64,000 bases of DNA, from NCBI GenBank assembly GCA_028023455.1, contig JAQFVV010013373.1, forward strand, positions 26,001 to 90,000, written 5' to 3'. Below, one piece after another: positions 35,503 to 48,739 of this stretch. The stretch's first letter is position 1. Every line of letters starts with the position of its first letter. The notes under the pieces are model-generated. The model was not told where the DNA came from. It searched no databases and saw only the letters and a list, made by a program, of their open reading frames with translations. The position numbers were made by a program, and so were the translations under genes. The DNA is from Epiperipatus broadwayi (taxonomy: Eukaryota > Onychophora > Udeonychophora > Euonychophora > Peripatidae).

Positions 35503-35980
35503 ATGTTCACTAGATAGAGCTTACGACTAGCTCTAAACAAGCTTTAATCATAATTGCCAACAGAGAAAGAATTTGAAATGTCTATTGTATTATTCTCATC
35601 TCCAGACCAATTGGTTTTGAGCTTAATGGCTTACCTCAGTGAAGAGTTAGGATTTTAGAAACTAGACCTAAAACTCCAACTCAGAGCACTTATTTAATAC
35701 ATTACTATCAGTTTGAAAACTCGAATTTTTCAGAAATGTAAATTTCTTCAAATCTAGCTTTATGGGTCTGAACTCAGTTCAGTTTCACCATATATTAATA
35801 GGTAAAGCAATATTATATCACAAAAGCCTTCAAGGGTACACTTATAATAATTAATAAAACAAGTCACAAATTGTGCAACTTGCTTTTAAGCTTGTGCTAA
35901 AATGTTCACTAGATGGAGCTTACCAGTAGCATCAAACAAGCTTTAATAATAAGTGCCAACAGAGAAAGAATTCAAAATCT
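35503..35980 (+). repeat. Two 80-bp direct repeats, relatives of the 41.5 kb MITE
   Basis: 35503-35583 and 35902-35980 share atgttcactaga, ggagctta (or agagctta), caagcttta and gccaacagagaaagaatt in the same orientation. The same motif order (cacagatggagctctaccaa, then gagagagaatcgaaa) forms the arms of the foldback at 41531-41762, so these are diverged members of one family. The 320 bp between them includes a non-repeated segment with cttacctcagtgaagagtta. A weaker fragment is at about 44845-44895 (agcgtaccaatagca). Confidence 0.65.
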
Positions 35981-35984
35981 CTCT

Positions 35985-37455
35985 CTCTCTATATATATAT
36001 ATATATAAATCATTTTTATTAATTTCTGATTATATTTTGCAATTTTTTAATCCAATTCTTTTAGCATTTTATATTAAAAAAAGTTCATTATAAATTTTAA
36101 TGACTCGTGATGTTTAAAAACCTATCATAAATTAGTGAAAAATAAATACATTAGTGAAATGCAATAATAAATCATATTTTTACAAAATTAAAAAGTCACA
36201 TAGTTAGCGTGATAAAAGTAGATCTAATGATATAGTTCATTAAATGTTTTATTTCAAGGATAGCTTTATATGTAACAAAAGTATAAACAATGACAAAATG
36301 AAAAAATAAGTAGATTGAAGATTTTAAATGTGTAAATATGCATAAGACTAAAAAAGAGATGTTGCAAAGACAATTCTGAAAATGTATATATATTAAAGGA
36401 AATAAAAAGTTCAAGTGAAATGGAATTAAAAATATGTTTTGAGAAAACAATAAATATGTTTAAAATGTGTTTGGAAAATTAAAGCCATAATTGTAGACAA
36501 ACAATTATTAAATAAACTTAAAACCAATGCATTAACATTGGAACTAATATAAATGATCCTATTCATATAAGTGTGTTTCTTCAGTTGTTTTGGCATATAT
36601 TTATTTTCTTCAAACAATCTATAGTATTGTTTTGCAGATGACAAACTGAAAACAAAATATATTGAATTATTTATTTAAAAGAAACTAAAATATCAGTATT
36701 GTACAGGAAATCTAATACTGAGTCAAGATGCTGCTCATTGGTAGTTTTCTTGCACTTAGGCTGAGAAGACAGAGTTTTTGTAAGTATTCATTTTTTGTTT
36801 AAACCTTTAATTGGGCATACGTTGTTGACAGCCATAAATACCCTTTTGAGTTAATTTTTTTTCTGCATTTTATTTTCTTAATCTTTAAATTATTTGTTAA
36901 AAGCATGCATTTATCAAAGAAAAACATTCAGAGAAAAATGATATTTGAACTTTGTAAAGATAGAAAAAAAATAAACTGAAATATATTATCAGAACAATAG
37001 TTTTTTTATTTTGCAGTTGCTGATGAAAATGTATTTCAAAATAAAAGAAAATTTATTTGAACCTCACTTTTAAAATCCCAAAATTTTCTTAAGAACCCAT
37101 AAAACAATGAATTTTTGTTTTAAAATGTAAGATTCCATTTTTAAAAATTGCTAAAAAAAAAATAAAAGCTCAAAATGTAAAAGACATTTCTTTTTGAGCC
37201 AATCAGAACTTTTTTCTTCACATTTCTTATGATTTGCATTATTTTATGAATTAATATTTTCATATAAAATCTAATCATAATCTTAATATCACAAAGATAT
37301 TTTGCAAAAATAATCATAAATATATAAACAAATTATAAAAATTATATGATATTCATTTTCCCAATAAATGAATTTCAAAATAAGAAAGAAAACAAGTAAA
37401 GGTGTATTGATTTAGCTATTTGAATTGAGATATATGACCTGATTTATATATATAT
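35985..37455. other. AT-rich non-coding stretch
   Basis: No gene recognised. Two overlapping minus-strand open frames (36196-36450 and 36426-36644) could be read in series, but they lack any known domain and are strongly compositionally biased. A small hairpin gctcaaaatg/ctttttgagc lies near 37169-37200. Confidence 0.5.
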
Positions 37456-37457
37456 TG

Positions 37458-37593
37458 TAACAATATTTATAAATTATACATCTGTCATCACTATATACTA
37501 CCCATCTCTCATGTATGTGGGGTATTTCAAGCCATTATTTGGCTTATTTCGAGCCCTAGTTGGTGCGCCATTTATAACAATATTTATAAATTA
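37458..37593. mobile_element. 98-bp insert between exact 19-bp direct repeats
   Basis: The 19-mer taacaatatttataaatta is found exactly at 37458-37476 and 37575-37593. The insert 37477-37574 is less AT-rich than its surroundings and contains a small inverted pair: aagccattatttggctt with a cgagccc/ggggtat context. Read on the minus strand it runs ggcgcaccaactagggctcg and then cttgaaatacccc. Flanking duplications of this length suggest insertion by target-primed reverse transcription. No poly-A tail or pol III boxes are clear. Confidence 0.6.
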
Positions 37594-37599
37594 ATATAA

Positions 37600-40030
37600 A
37601 TATGTATTTGTAATTATTAAATTAATATAAAAGATATGTATTTGTAACTATAATTTGTAACTATTTTAATATGTCACATTTGTAACCATAATAAATATTT
37701 AGATAGGGGAAATTATTAATTATTAGATATATGCCTATCCAATCTGTACCATTTGTAACTATATTAATTCATCATAGCATAGATAAAGAAGTTATAGAAT
37801 CACTGTGCCACTTGAAAATATCAGCATTAAAGATTCTTGGTATTTATTTATATATTGGGGCAGTCATTTGAACAATAAAACATACTGGCCATTGTCATCT
37901 AATAAAAATAATATTAAATATAGCAACTGAATAAAAGTACCCACTGTGAGATTCCTGGAGTGCCTTATGCTTATCTCCAATACTAGGTTCTTCTAACAAA
38001 GAATCCTTCCTATCCTTCTTTCCAAATATATAAGACCATTCATGGTCATATGCACCCACGTGTGCTATTCATGACAACTTATAAAAAAATATATTTTATA
38101 AAACTAATATTATGAAGTTGGAAAGGGATGATATCACTCTTTATTCAGTTTAGCTAAGTACATGTGTTTTCCCATGAGCGCCACTAGATTGTTTTCAATC
38201 TAGATAAGTATCTATTTATAGTGTACTTGAGTTCAAACTCATTCAGTACATATTTATTACACATGACTTGGATGACTATTGAACAAAAATGACATTCTTA
38301 CATTTTATCTATATTGATAAAATTACAAGATCCCAATATTACCAAAGTTTATACTATAGATCAAAGATTCTTATAGACATTGCTAGCTCATTAGCATATA
38401 TTGATGAACAGACATGTATAATCCTATTAATGGCTTCCAAACAAGCATGTGAAGACCATTATTGATATTGATGGCCATTTAACTAGATTATTTATCACAA
38501 TAAAGGTAACAATGATGATGATGATAATAATATCATAATAATGATAATAATAGTGATATCATAATAATGATTATAATAGTGATGACGATACCAGCCATGG
38601 CTTATCAATAAACTCACAACAATAAATTAATCTTTATAAACTTATAGGCATCTATTAAAATTATCCTATTTCATACTGGGATTTAATAATACTAATGGTG
38701 ATGATTGATCATCATGAATCTCTTTGCATAATATTCAATTTTCTATAAACCCCTATTTACTAAAACATATTCATTACTCTAAACATTAAATTTAATGATT
38801 ATAATTTATTAATGATGATTGATGGCGATCATAACTTTTATATAGTATTATTTGAAACATTTTTAACTAATAACATGATATCCATCTTTGATGAGGATGA
38901 TCTAAATTCATGGACACAACACAATTTTAGCTTTCTATGTTGAACTATAATTATCAAAATTTGGTTATTCTCAAGCATAATCCTTAAATACTCAATTATC
39001 AACATTCTAGTTTACCTATTATTTTGCGGACGCTTAATATTTGCAAGTGATTGCTCAATATATACGAATGGTAATACTTAATAACTGTGAGCAATGATGA
39101 TGAATTAAAATGATAGAATTAAGACAAAAAAAAAAAAACAATATTCTTAATAATAACTCGGAAACCAATTAAGATATATAATTATATTTTATTAACACTA
39201 CTACTCTTTCTTTCCTTCTTTAAAGTCAAATCGACAATTAAATAAATGGCTTATTAATATAAAAATTTATATAAGTATAAGCAAATAAATCTAACATATA
39301 GGTTTGTCAGTTTTCGATATCTCAAAATAAGCTGACTTAAATCAATATTAAAAAAAAATACATATTCTATAAAATGCTTATTTAAGACTTTTCTTACTTA
39401 TCATATCATAAAATAAATTTCAGGTGTTACTTGTATATGTTATTTCACTTCCATTCAAATGTAATGCCCTACTTTTTAATTTACCATTTTAAACTAATCA
39501 TATATAACCTATTCTTTGATGTGTTTGGATAAGCAGTTACACATTCACGCATTCGGTAATGTTAACATATATGTTTAAAATGTATACCCAAAAATTACAT
39601 ATATAAAATATCTTTTTCTTTTGCAACCTTATAGCGAAAGAAAATAAAATACATATATTAACTTTTAATATGCAATAAGATAAAATAAAAATAAAAAAAC
39701 ATTATAAATGCATATATCTATAGGTTGCTCATTATCATTAACAACTGAAGAACAATTAAAAAAAAAACATTTCAACATTACAATATATAATAAAAAAATA
39801 AAAAAAAAATAATGAAAAATTTAAGTTTAAAGATTTAAACTATGTTTGTGCTATGTTGTGAGATATTGCAAATAACTATAGATAAACCAGTCTTTAATGT
39901 TTCTGTATCAAAAAAGAAAATTGCTTTGACCAGTAAATTAAGGTTTACTTTTAATAAGTAAAAGAATAAAATCGGTTAAAGAAAGTTCATATTTACCCGT
40001 CTACTTTTTACTTCTTATTAATGTCCTGAG
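37600..40030. other. AT-rich non-coding stretch
   Basis: No gene or element recognised. A GAT/AAT trinucleotide-type microsatellite (gatgatgatgataataa and partial repeats) occupies about 38511-38590. The section 37940-38330 is less AT-rich but not identified. Confidence 0.5.
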
Positions 40031-40074
40031 TTTGAATTTTCAGACTGCTTTTCTTTGCTCACCAACAACAACAA

Positions 40075-40330
40075 CAACAACAAAAAAAAAAAGTTATTGC
40101 AGATACTTTTAAGATAATGCTGAATCAATTGACTTTGTTTGTTTCTTCAATTCCATTATTATTCACTGTTGATTGGCTTCCTTCTACCATTTAAAAAAAA
40201 GTTATTATAAGTACTTTGAATAAGTAGGTAACGGTGGATTTGCTTGTCTCTCTCCTTTAAAAAAAATAATTGCTGTTGACACTTTAGATGATTGAGGTAA
40301 ATCAACAAAAATTTGATTTATGGCTTCAAA
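40075..40330 (+). repeat. Degenerate A-tract repeats
   Basis: Three irregular copies of an A-run followed by gttattgcagatacttt (near 40080), gttattataagtactttga (near 40198) and taattgctgttgacacttta (near 40266). The spacing varies (about 70-115 bp). They could be decayed tandem units. Confidence 0.45.
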
Positions 40331-40884
40331 CTTGGTTCTACATGGCTGTTATAGATTTTCTTTTCCTCCTATTTCCTCTTCTCCATTCATTCGAAGGTAA
40401 TGAGCTTTTAATAAGCCAGGAACTAGAAACAAAGCATTCCATATAGCTTGTGTGGTTGGCTTCAAAATCTATCATTTTGTTGGTTATTACTGGATACATG
40501 ACTTCATAGACAGATCAGCGATTTTGACTCATTCTGTATTAACCAGGAAGCAGAAAAAAATGGTTTAGCAATGCAGAGGCATAGTATTATGCATAACCAA
40601 ATATGTTAATATCATTTTTATATAATTATTACTAACTTCTAATATATTCAATCTTGTTCCATTTCTCTCCTCTTCTTTAATATTGCTGGAAATTGCTTTA
40701 TATAAATGCACATTTCATTTGTTTTTGTTTTTTTCAACTTTCAAAGAGTGAGAAATAAAATTAAAGCGTTCACTCTCTTTTAAAAAAAAATCCGAGCTTA
40801 CATTTCTGCTTAAGAATAATAACAAGGAAGGACCGACTGAGTTGAGTCTCAAAATAATAATAATAATTTGAGTGACTCTCACTC

Positions 40885-40985
40885 TAAAAAAAAAATTAAT
40901 GACTAACTCATCATCTCTCTAAAGAAATTTAAGACTAACTGATCATCTCTCTAAAAAAAATTATGACTAACTGATTAAAAAAAAT
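40885..40985 (+). repeat. Minisatellite, unit about 32 bp, three copies
   Basis: The phrase gactaactgatcatctctct (or variant) occurs from about 40901, 40933 and 40964, each preceded by an A-run and aattta/aattat. The last copy is cut short. Confidence 0.75.
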
Positions 40986-41530
40986 TGTTTCAATCATTTA
41001 TATCACGAATTTCAATCAAAGAAAAAAAAACATCTGGAAATCTTTATCTTAAAAAAAAAAATCAAAGCTTCACAAGTTTGACGTCGGTCACAATCAATAA
41101 AGACTTAAAATTGATTGCTATCGTTATCTACATCAAAGCACCTCTTTTGTAAAAATAATCTTAAGATACAGATAACAACAAACCTGGAATCTATAGCCAT
41201 CAGGAATACGTGTAAAAGCATCTTTGTGTTTGTACAGATGTATTCATTGTGTCACACGTGTACATTTTTTTTATCTCCTTATCTAACAATCTTAATTGCC
41301 TTATTTTACACCTTTCTGATTTACTCTATTTTAACAAAATGAAAGTTAAATAAATTTAACACATATTATTTAATAAAAAAAATATTATATAATAAATCAC
41401 AAAAAGAACTGCTTATTCATAATAATAAATCTATACATATAAATCTCTGTATGTATAAAAGAAAAAAAAAATTTTTTTTTTTAATAATTGAGTACTATAT
41501 ATATATCTACAATATATATTTATATATATA

Positions 41531-41762
41531 TGATCACAGATGGAGCTCTACCAATAGCCCACTCAAGCGTGTTTACAAAAAATGCTGAGAGAGAATCGAA
41601 AATCCAATATCTATTTCTCCTACCCTTTACTGACAAAAGCCAATTAGCTTGAAACCATGGTTTAAAGGTTGGAGTAAATTTGAAAGAGATATTGGATTTT
41701 CGATTCTCTCTCAGCATTTTTGTAAACACGCTGAGGGCTATTGGAGACTCCATCTGTAATCA
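41531..41762. mobile_element. MITE-like foldback element, 80-bp arms
   Basis: Arms 41531-41612 and 41686-41762 are reverse complements with few differences (tgatcacagatggagctc outside, tcgaaaatccaatatct inside). The 73-bp loop includes ccaattagcttgaaacc. The element has higher GC than its neighbours and abuts TA microsatellites on both sides (about 41500-41530 and 41814-41892), in line with insertion into a TA-rich target. Family relatives are at 35.5 and 35.9 kb. A 77-codon frame through it is an artefact. Confidence 0.8.
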
Positions 41763-41813
41763 TAAAATGCAAGCTATAGGCAGGTTAAAAAAATTTTAAC
41801 TTGTTTTTGTTTA

Positions 41814-41893
<80 letters not shown>
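41814..41893 (+). repeat. (TA)n microsatellite, about 40 units
   Basis: About 80 bp of uninterrupted alternating TA. Confidence 0.95.
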
Positions 41894-41894
<1 letters not shown>

Positions 41895-41895
<1 letters not shown>

Positions 41896-43850
41896 AATGG
41901 GATGGGGTGGGTAGGAAGTGGGTGGAAAGTAATGAAATATCAAATTAATTATAAAAGATATATAAATAAGATATATTTAAAAAAAGAATGAGATCAAGAA
42001 ATCTCTGAGACATTGAGAGATCAAAAGCTAACTCAGAAGAGCAACTATAAGCATAATTATTTATCAACCAGCATTATAAAGTAAATATCAGTATAAGTAA
42101 ATACTTTAGAGAAAAAAACCATCCATCATCATCATTGATGGGAATAAACAAATCAGTACAACATATCAACAGTCCATCTTGTGGCTGGATTGGAAATGGG
42201 TCTTCTGTAGACCAGGCTAACTATTGAGCCTTTGCAAGCTTGTAGTGCCCATCCATTAAAATACACAATAATCAGAAATCAAATCAATAATGCTGGGACA
42301 TTAAAACATGCTGATCATCATCAATGCTCTGGCCACTTGTACTGGCCAACTATAAACTTAAATTTTTAACAAGATTAAATTAGAATAAAATATAGTGCAT
42401 GGGCTTTAAAGAGTATAATCTTATGTGCCAACCAGGATGATCATTGATCATCTCTGGATGCCCAAAGCACTAAACACATCCCCATTTATCCGTGTCCGAA
42501 ATCTAGCTCAGAGAACATAAAGCTCTATTACTGTATGTGAACAAGAGATGATGGAAACCATTTTTAACAATTAAATAAATTTATTAATAAAAATAAAAAA
42601 AATAAATGATCAAGGTCTTATAAGGATTCTGATTATGAAAAGTACACAATAATACAGTCATCACTGTGTAATTTATAAGATTACCACAAATTTCAAGTTT
42701 TCACATTAATTTACATAATTCCTATTCAAAATTTAAATTGTTACATTGATTTACAAAATTAAAATTTACAATCCAAGTTATTACTATGGTTTACATATAT
42801 AGGCGCACAGACGTGCGATTTATAATATACAATTAATCTATTTCAATTGACATTCAATAACAACAAAAAATGATTAAAATTTACATATGTGTTATAATTG
42901 ATAACATACACACATGTGCGTGAAATAACCTATTTGACTTGCTACAAAATAATTATCCAAATCTTAAATTATATATAAATATAATAAATGATTAAAGTTT
43001 CAGTTAAATTAAATACATTTACATAGTAGGTTTACTGAAACGCGTATATATATCTAATTTGCACAGACGTGCGATATATTAATTTATCTACATAACATTA
43101 GTATTTATCACAATAAAATTATTACAGATTATTCTCGCAATTTTATTCTCTTTGCTGAATAGTCTTTTTCTTGAAACAAGTACTATCAAATTTTTGACAG
43201 ATGATTGTTGATTGATTTAAAATGTCTTTTTTTTAATAAACGAAATATATAATTGTTTTATAGAATTAAGAAAATATAAATTTCTAAATGTCTTTCTGCT
43301 TGATTAGTTAAAGCTGATGGAATAGGCAAGGTGAGAGAGGGAAAGTGAATACGTGAAGTGCAGCTCTTCATGCCATGATAAGTAGATAGTCAAGCATGGA
43401 CCCAGTACACAATGCCCCATGATGTCGCGAGAAAATACCTCATTTTTAAGCACTGCCCCTCTAAGTACCTAGACAGATCATCCACAAGAAATAGTATCCA
43501 GAAAAAAATATCAGGCACTGAGCCAGCCCTGCTCATCTCTTGTGAGTCTTAGGGGCTTTAGAAAAGGTCTATTCATGAGACCAAGGCCTATTCATGAGGC
43601 CTACATATACACTGCTGGACTACCTTGGGAGCTCAATATCTAGGTCTAGACAGTGCTGAGCATATACTTTGGAACACCATAAACACATTGCATCCACACA
43701 GCCCTGCTCAACCATACACCCACCATAAACATAAAAAGTACAAATTCATGCATCACTTTCAAAATGTAATTTTACTAAAGAAATTATTTAAAAGTTTGTT
43801 ATCATATATAACCTTACTCACCACAGCTGTATAAATTTTTATCTGTTCTT
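41895..43850. other. Less AT-rich non-coding block with repeated motif
   Basis: No protein is recognised. The block 42180-42500 and the block 43330-43720 are clearly less AT-rich than the window norm. The 15-mer gcacagacgtgcgat occurs at about 42807 and 43062, with a looser relative acacatgtgcgtg near 42907; each is partly self-complementary (gcac/gtgc). The block may be the body of an old non-coding element, but I cannot define ends. Confidence 0.45.
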
Positions 43851-44097
43851 CTCTGCCTTTAGATAGTTAGCATATATATAATTATTTGTTTAGCAAGCTG
43901 GTTCTTTTGATCCATTAGAAAAATATAATCCGTGTTTGTTGTCATCATCAGATAAAAATATGCAATCCATGTAAAATCTTGATTTGTAGTTGGTCTCTGC
44001 TCTATCTAGGATTAATCCAGGCAATTAGCTGTCTTGGTTTGATAGAATTTTAGGCAAGCAACCATCCTCCATGTTTAAGGCTATGAATTTCTACAGA

Positions 44098-44200
44098 AAG
44101 AAGTGGGTCACTTTCTCTAGGTGAATTTCAAACTCCTGCAAAGGAAATATTGGCAGCTCCCCAATCTAATGTTCTGCCAACTATATGTTCAGCTAAAACC
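44098..44200 (-). repeat. tRNA-related SINE remnant
   Basis: On the minus strand the sequence atagttggcagaacattag (about 44192-44174) is a good match to a tRNA A-box region (TRGYNNARNNGG type). The sequence ggagtttgaaattcacc, about 35 nt further on, matches a B box (GGTTCRANYCC) with changes. The spacing is right for a tRNA-derived head. Likely a decayed SINE with the tail towards about 43950. No poly-A or duplications found. It is a different family from the SINEs at 49.5 kb. Confidence 0.55.
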
Positions 44201-44204
44201 AACT

Positions 44205-44814
44205 TCTGCCCTTCATCAAGTTGCAACAAAATATTGTAACCAATTCTGCAGCTGAATTGTTCTCTTCAAAAATCACTAACCAGACTTTGCAGTTGGCCTA
44301 GTTGGACACTGCTTAAAATATTAAAAACTCTTCTGACCAACTTTTACAAAACTGCAAGCAGAACTGTTCTTTTCAAAATTATTATCTAGACTAACTGATA
44401 TATTTTTAATCAGTCTTTTATAAAATCATCTGAGGTGTTAACAACACTTTGATTAGAAACAGAGTTTTTATTTTTAGCTCTCTAATCTCTTTAAAAACAT
44501 ATGTTTTAATTAATTAAAAAATTTTCAAAAACAAGTATTTGGTTTTTTACATTTCACAATCAGAATAATAATAATAACAATACAATATTTATATTTATTA
44601 AGACCTTTTTTAACATTTAAATTATATAACAATTTTTATTTTAATCAGAGTTATTTTTTTAACCCTTTGCTTATCATTATTTTATTTTAGTAAATGTAGA
44701 AAAATGTCTACTATATTTTTGTCTGTGTTTATTTCTAGTTTTCCTTTCAATTTTACATATATATTTATGCACCCACACTATATTAGTGTGTGCCATGTAA
44801 GCCAACTGGTTACA

Positions 44815-44845
<31 letters not shown>

Positions 44846-47800
44846 TAGAGAGCGTACCAATAGCATTTTTGTAATTACAAGCTCATAAAAGTAATGTCAT
44901 GTTATATATGACTTGCTTTATTAATTAATATATATATATATATATATTGTGACCTTTTATTTAGGTCCCTGTATTAAACAATCCAAAATTTTAAATCATA
45001 ATATATCTGGCATTAAAATCTTAATGAGTGACTTTAAATAAAGACTGTTCTGGATGTACTAGGGAATCTGCTTGAGTGGAGAAGAGGTTTTAAGCCCAGT
45101 GTAGGCTTTTACTACAGATAAAATAATAATTTTATCAGTATTATCATTAACTGGGAGATAAATATTGCTATTTTTATTATTGTTGAATAGCAATTGAAAT
45201 AAATAAACAAATAAATTAAATTTATTAAATCTTGTAAAATAAATGGTTATAGTCAATTCCTTAAGCATATATTTTTTTTGTAGTGAATCCAAAACGGTTT
45301 TAAATATAATGAGTAGTTATTAAAAAGAAGGTAGGTGGAGTAATATTAATATATTCACACTAAGGTTATTGGTCCATTTGTTACCACAATGCTTTGTAAT
45401 ACAAACTATATATTATATAACAAAGTTGTAGGGGGGTGATTAATAAAAAGAGAACTAAAAAACAACAGACTTCAACTCTGATCTTCTAAAATAAGGAGGT
45501 AAAAACTGGAAAATGAGAAAAAATTGTAATCTATTTGAATGGGATTATAAACTATTGATTACTTAAAATGATTGAATAGAAATCATTTCAATGCTATTTT
45601 TCCATCAATTGATGGTTCCTGAAAGTCATACTGGAAGAGAGAAATGAAAGCCAGGTGGAAAAGTCCTTACCTAAATAAACATTACTTCAGCTACAGAACA
45701 ATTCAAGAAAATGTAAGAAATTATTTTTATTTTATTGATATTGGTTAATTTTCAGATTTTAAAATGATGCATAAATTATTTGGACTTAAAAGAAAAAGTT
45801 GATAATGTTGATTTTTGCACTATTATTATTACTTAGCAGAAAAATATGTGTGCTTGTAAATTAAAATATCAAGAAAAAAATAATTCGAGATAATTTTGAA
45901 AAAAAGTATTATGATATATATAGTAAATAAATCAAAAGGTCATGTTTGAAATCATCTAAATTTTAAAAAAGTAAAAGTAAAAATGCATGAATTTATTGTT
46001 TATTCTTATTACGAAGTAAAACTCGTCTGCCAGATAGCTATCGCGCCAACCTATTTAATTATAGAAATGGAAAGCTATAGATTAAGTAGAATGCTAAGGA
46101 TATCATATTTATAATTGGATAAGTTCTTCTTGATATTGCTAAACAGTTATTACTTTGCCAATGGAAATGTAATTAAATAAATATTTACTTTTAAAATTTT
46201 ACTGTGCAATGTGTATAAATAATATTTTAAAAATGGTTTAAAAATGCCCAGATTGTTTAAAATTGTTACAAATCTCACCGCGGAGGAAAGAACAGAATAA
46301 ATAAATAATTTTAAAAAAAAGTTGAATATGTTAATTATAATGAAATTATAAAGTCATTTTTAAAGGAAAATTATCTGGATTAAAATATTAACAAACAGAT
46401 TTTAATTATGCTACACTAGAAAAGTGTTTAAATATTGTGTGATTATGCTGATATCGGTCCATAAACCGGTCCATAAACCATGCATTATTTTTGGAATTTT
46501 ACTCATAATAATATCAGTTCTTATCATTTCAGTTCACAAGAATAAAATAAACTTTACTAATAGGATAAACTCTAAGGGGAGAAAATGTTTGTTTATTTTT
46601 TTTATTTTTATTATTGCTATATTAGTTTATAATACTTATGTCATGTATCCTTTGGAAAATTTTTTATGTATAATTTTTTTTTTTATGTATAAAGATACAT
46701 ACATTTATTATTACCCATATTTTTGCTATTTTCCCAATTTGGGGGAAACATAATGGGGAAGGGGACGATATATTTCCTCTCATACTTTTAAAATAGTCGT
46801 TAATGTTTTATTAAAGAACGAACAAACAGACTTAAATTTTGTCAAAAATATACTAGAATGACTTAATTGCTTTCTTATATGAAAGAATTAATATGAGTTT
46901 ATTTATTTATTTATTAACTTTGCCTATGAATATGTCCAATGTAAATATGAAATGTTGATTTATTTATTTTTTATCAAGCAGTGATTCACCAATGGATAGG
47001 TTAATTTTTAAAATAATAGCGTTGTGGACATAGGCAATGTTTTAGTGACATGTGTGTAATTGACTTTTGATGTCTGTTCCTGCTTTAATACACTAAACCT
47101 ATTCATCTCAAATTTTAATCAATTATTAATTGCATGGAATATGATAATTGCCCTTATCATATTTTGATAAAAGTAATGGCTTTAGTATAATGCACTACTT
47201 TATAACTTTTGAATTCTAAATTTAAAATTTGTGCATACCCTAAAGTCATAAATACACTGTTGTTTTTTGTAATTTAAGTGATAGTTCAGCTTAAATAAGG
47301 TTTCATTATCTTATTCTTTAAGATATTCAAGACAGTAATAAGTGATACTCTGAATATCATTGTATATGTTGGTCATAATGACTAAGAGTATGGTCAATGG
47401 GATACCAAGTATTTTTCCATCCCTGAGTTTAATTTAATGTATTGGTTTTGTTTCATACAATGTCTCTGAATTAAAATTTGTAAATATTGTAAATAAATCT
47501 TGTTGTGTTAAGAATTTATTTAGTTGTCTGTAGTCTTATTGCTAATCACCATATACACTATTATTGTTATTGCTATCGACATATCAGAAGATTATATATT
47601 GAAATCATCATCGACCAATATAGTACATTTAACTATTGGTTAATATACCAAAATAATTTTGTTAAGCCCTATCCCTTAAGAGTACATCTAATGCATCATC
47701 ACACAATAATCAAAATGTTATTAACCTAGAGTACATATTATTTTAAGCGATATACTGAAAGAAAAACACTTAGTCTTAGTTTGATCAGTTTATTTGAACC

Positions 47801-47990
47801 CACAGATCTATCGTTCACTGATCTTGATCACATGGTTTATAATTATTTGAGAAAAAGAATTTGGTAAGTTATAGTTTTTAAAAATTAAAAAGTCATTCCT
47901 ATTCCTAAATTTTAAAGTTTATATTAGTTATAAAGTTTCTTTGGAACTGCTAAATACAGTTGTTAATTTGAGTTTATATTAAGAGCTGTC
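44205..47990. other. AT-rich non-coding stretch
   Basis: No gene recognised. TA microsatellites at about 44816-44840 and 44928-44947. The 109-codon plus frame at 46424-46753 is a very hydrophobic T-rich translation without start context or homology, and starts beside a tandem ggtccataaacc duplication (about 46456-46479). A short CpG-containing patch sits at 46008-46070. Confidence 0.5.
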
Positions 47991-48739
47991 ATGTGCATTA
48001 TATTTGGGTAGTGGCAAAATCCCTCTCACTGACCCAAATATATGTTGTATAACAATTTTGAAATGCTAGAACCCTGAGAACAATTAGTTGTTAAGTTTCA
48101 AGATAGAATTTAAATTTGTAATACATTTTATAGCTAGTTATTTATTACGGTTATTCTTGAAGTAGACAATTACTTTTACTGTTTTATGAAAGTCAACCAA
48201 ACTTTAAGAGGTAAATTACTTCTTTGTCATAAAAGGTATAGCTTATTTCGACTTTATGATAAATATTCTGGTTTTGTCAAGCTTGAAATCCCTATTTTTT
48301 TTTATCTTCTTACCAAACTAATACAATATTAGTTTATAGTTCAAGATTTCAGTTTCCATCATCAACATTGTTTGCATTCTTTTATTATTCATTCTCATTT
48401 GACATTAATTCATTATCATAATTGATTAATCATTCATTAATTTTATTCTTTTATCATCTTAAATATTCATTAATTCTTATTCTATCATTACCTTAATCAT
48501 TCATTATTCTCATACACTTTCCTTTTTTCCTCTTCATTCTTAGAATCATTTCATTTGACTAGTTAATTATTAGTTATTTATTGGTTTGATGGATATTAAA
48601 TTTATTTCATCATATTTGGTTTGTTTGTTTGTTATGTGGATTTTAAAGTTGGTTTGACTAGAAGTTATCATCTTTATTAATCACCTTGTGATCTCCTGTG
48701 GATATTTAGTTTCATGTTAGCTTTGTTCAATAAAGGAAT

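Noticed and set aside
36196-36644. Two consecutive minus-strand open frames that might be a two-part gene
   Set aside because: Different frames, no splice signals that join them convincingly, no recognisable domain and compositional bias.
46424-46753. 109-codon plus-strand open frame, highly hydrophobic, could be a small membrane protein
   Set aside because: The composition is what T-rich DNA gives when translated (F/I/Y/L). There is no family resemblance, no conserved motif and no supporting gene structure.
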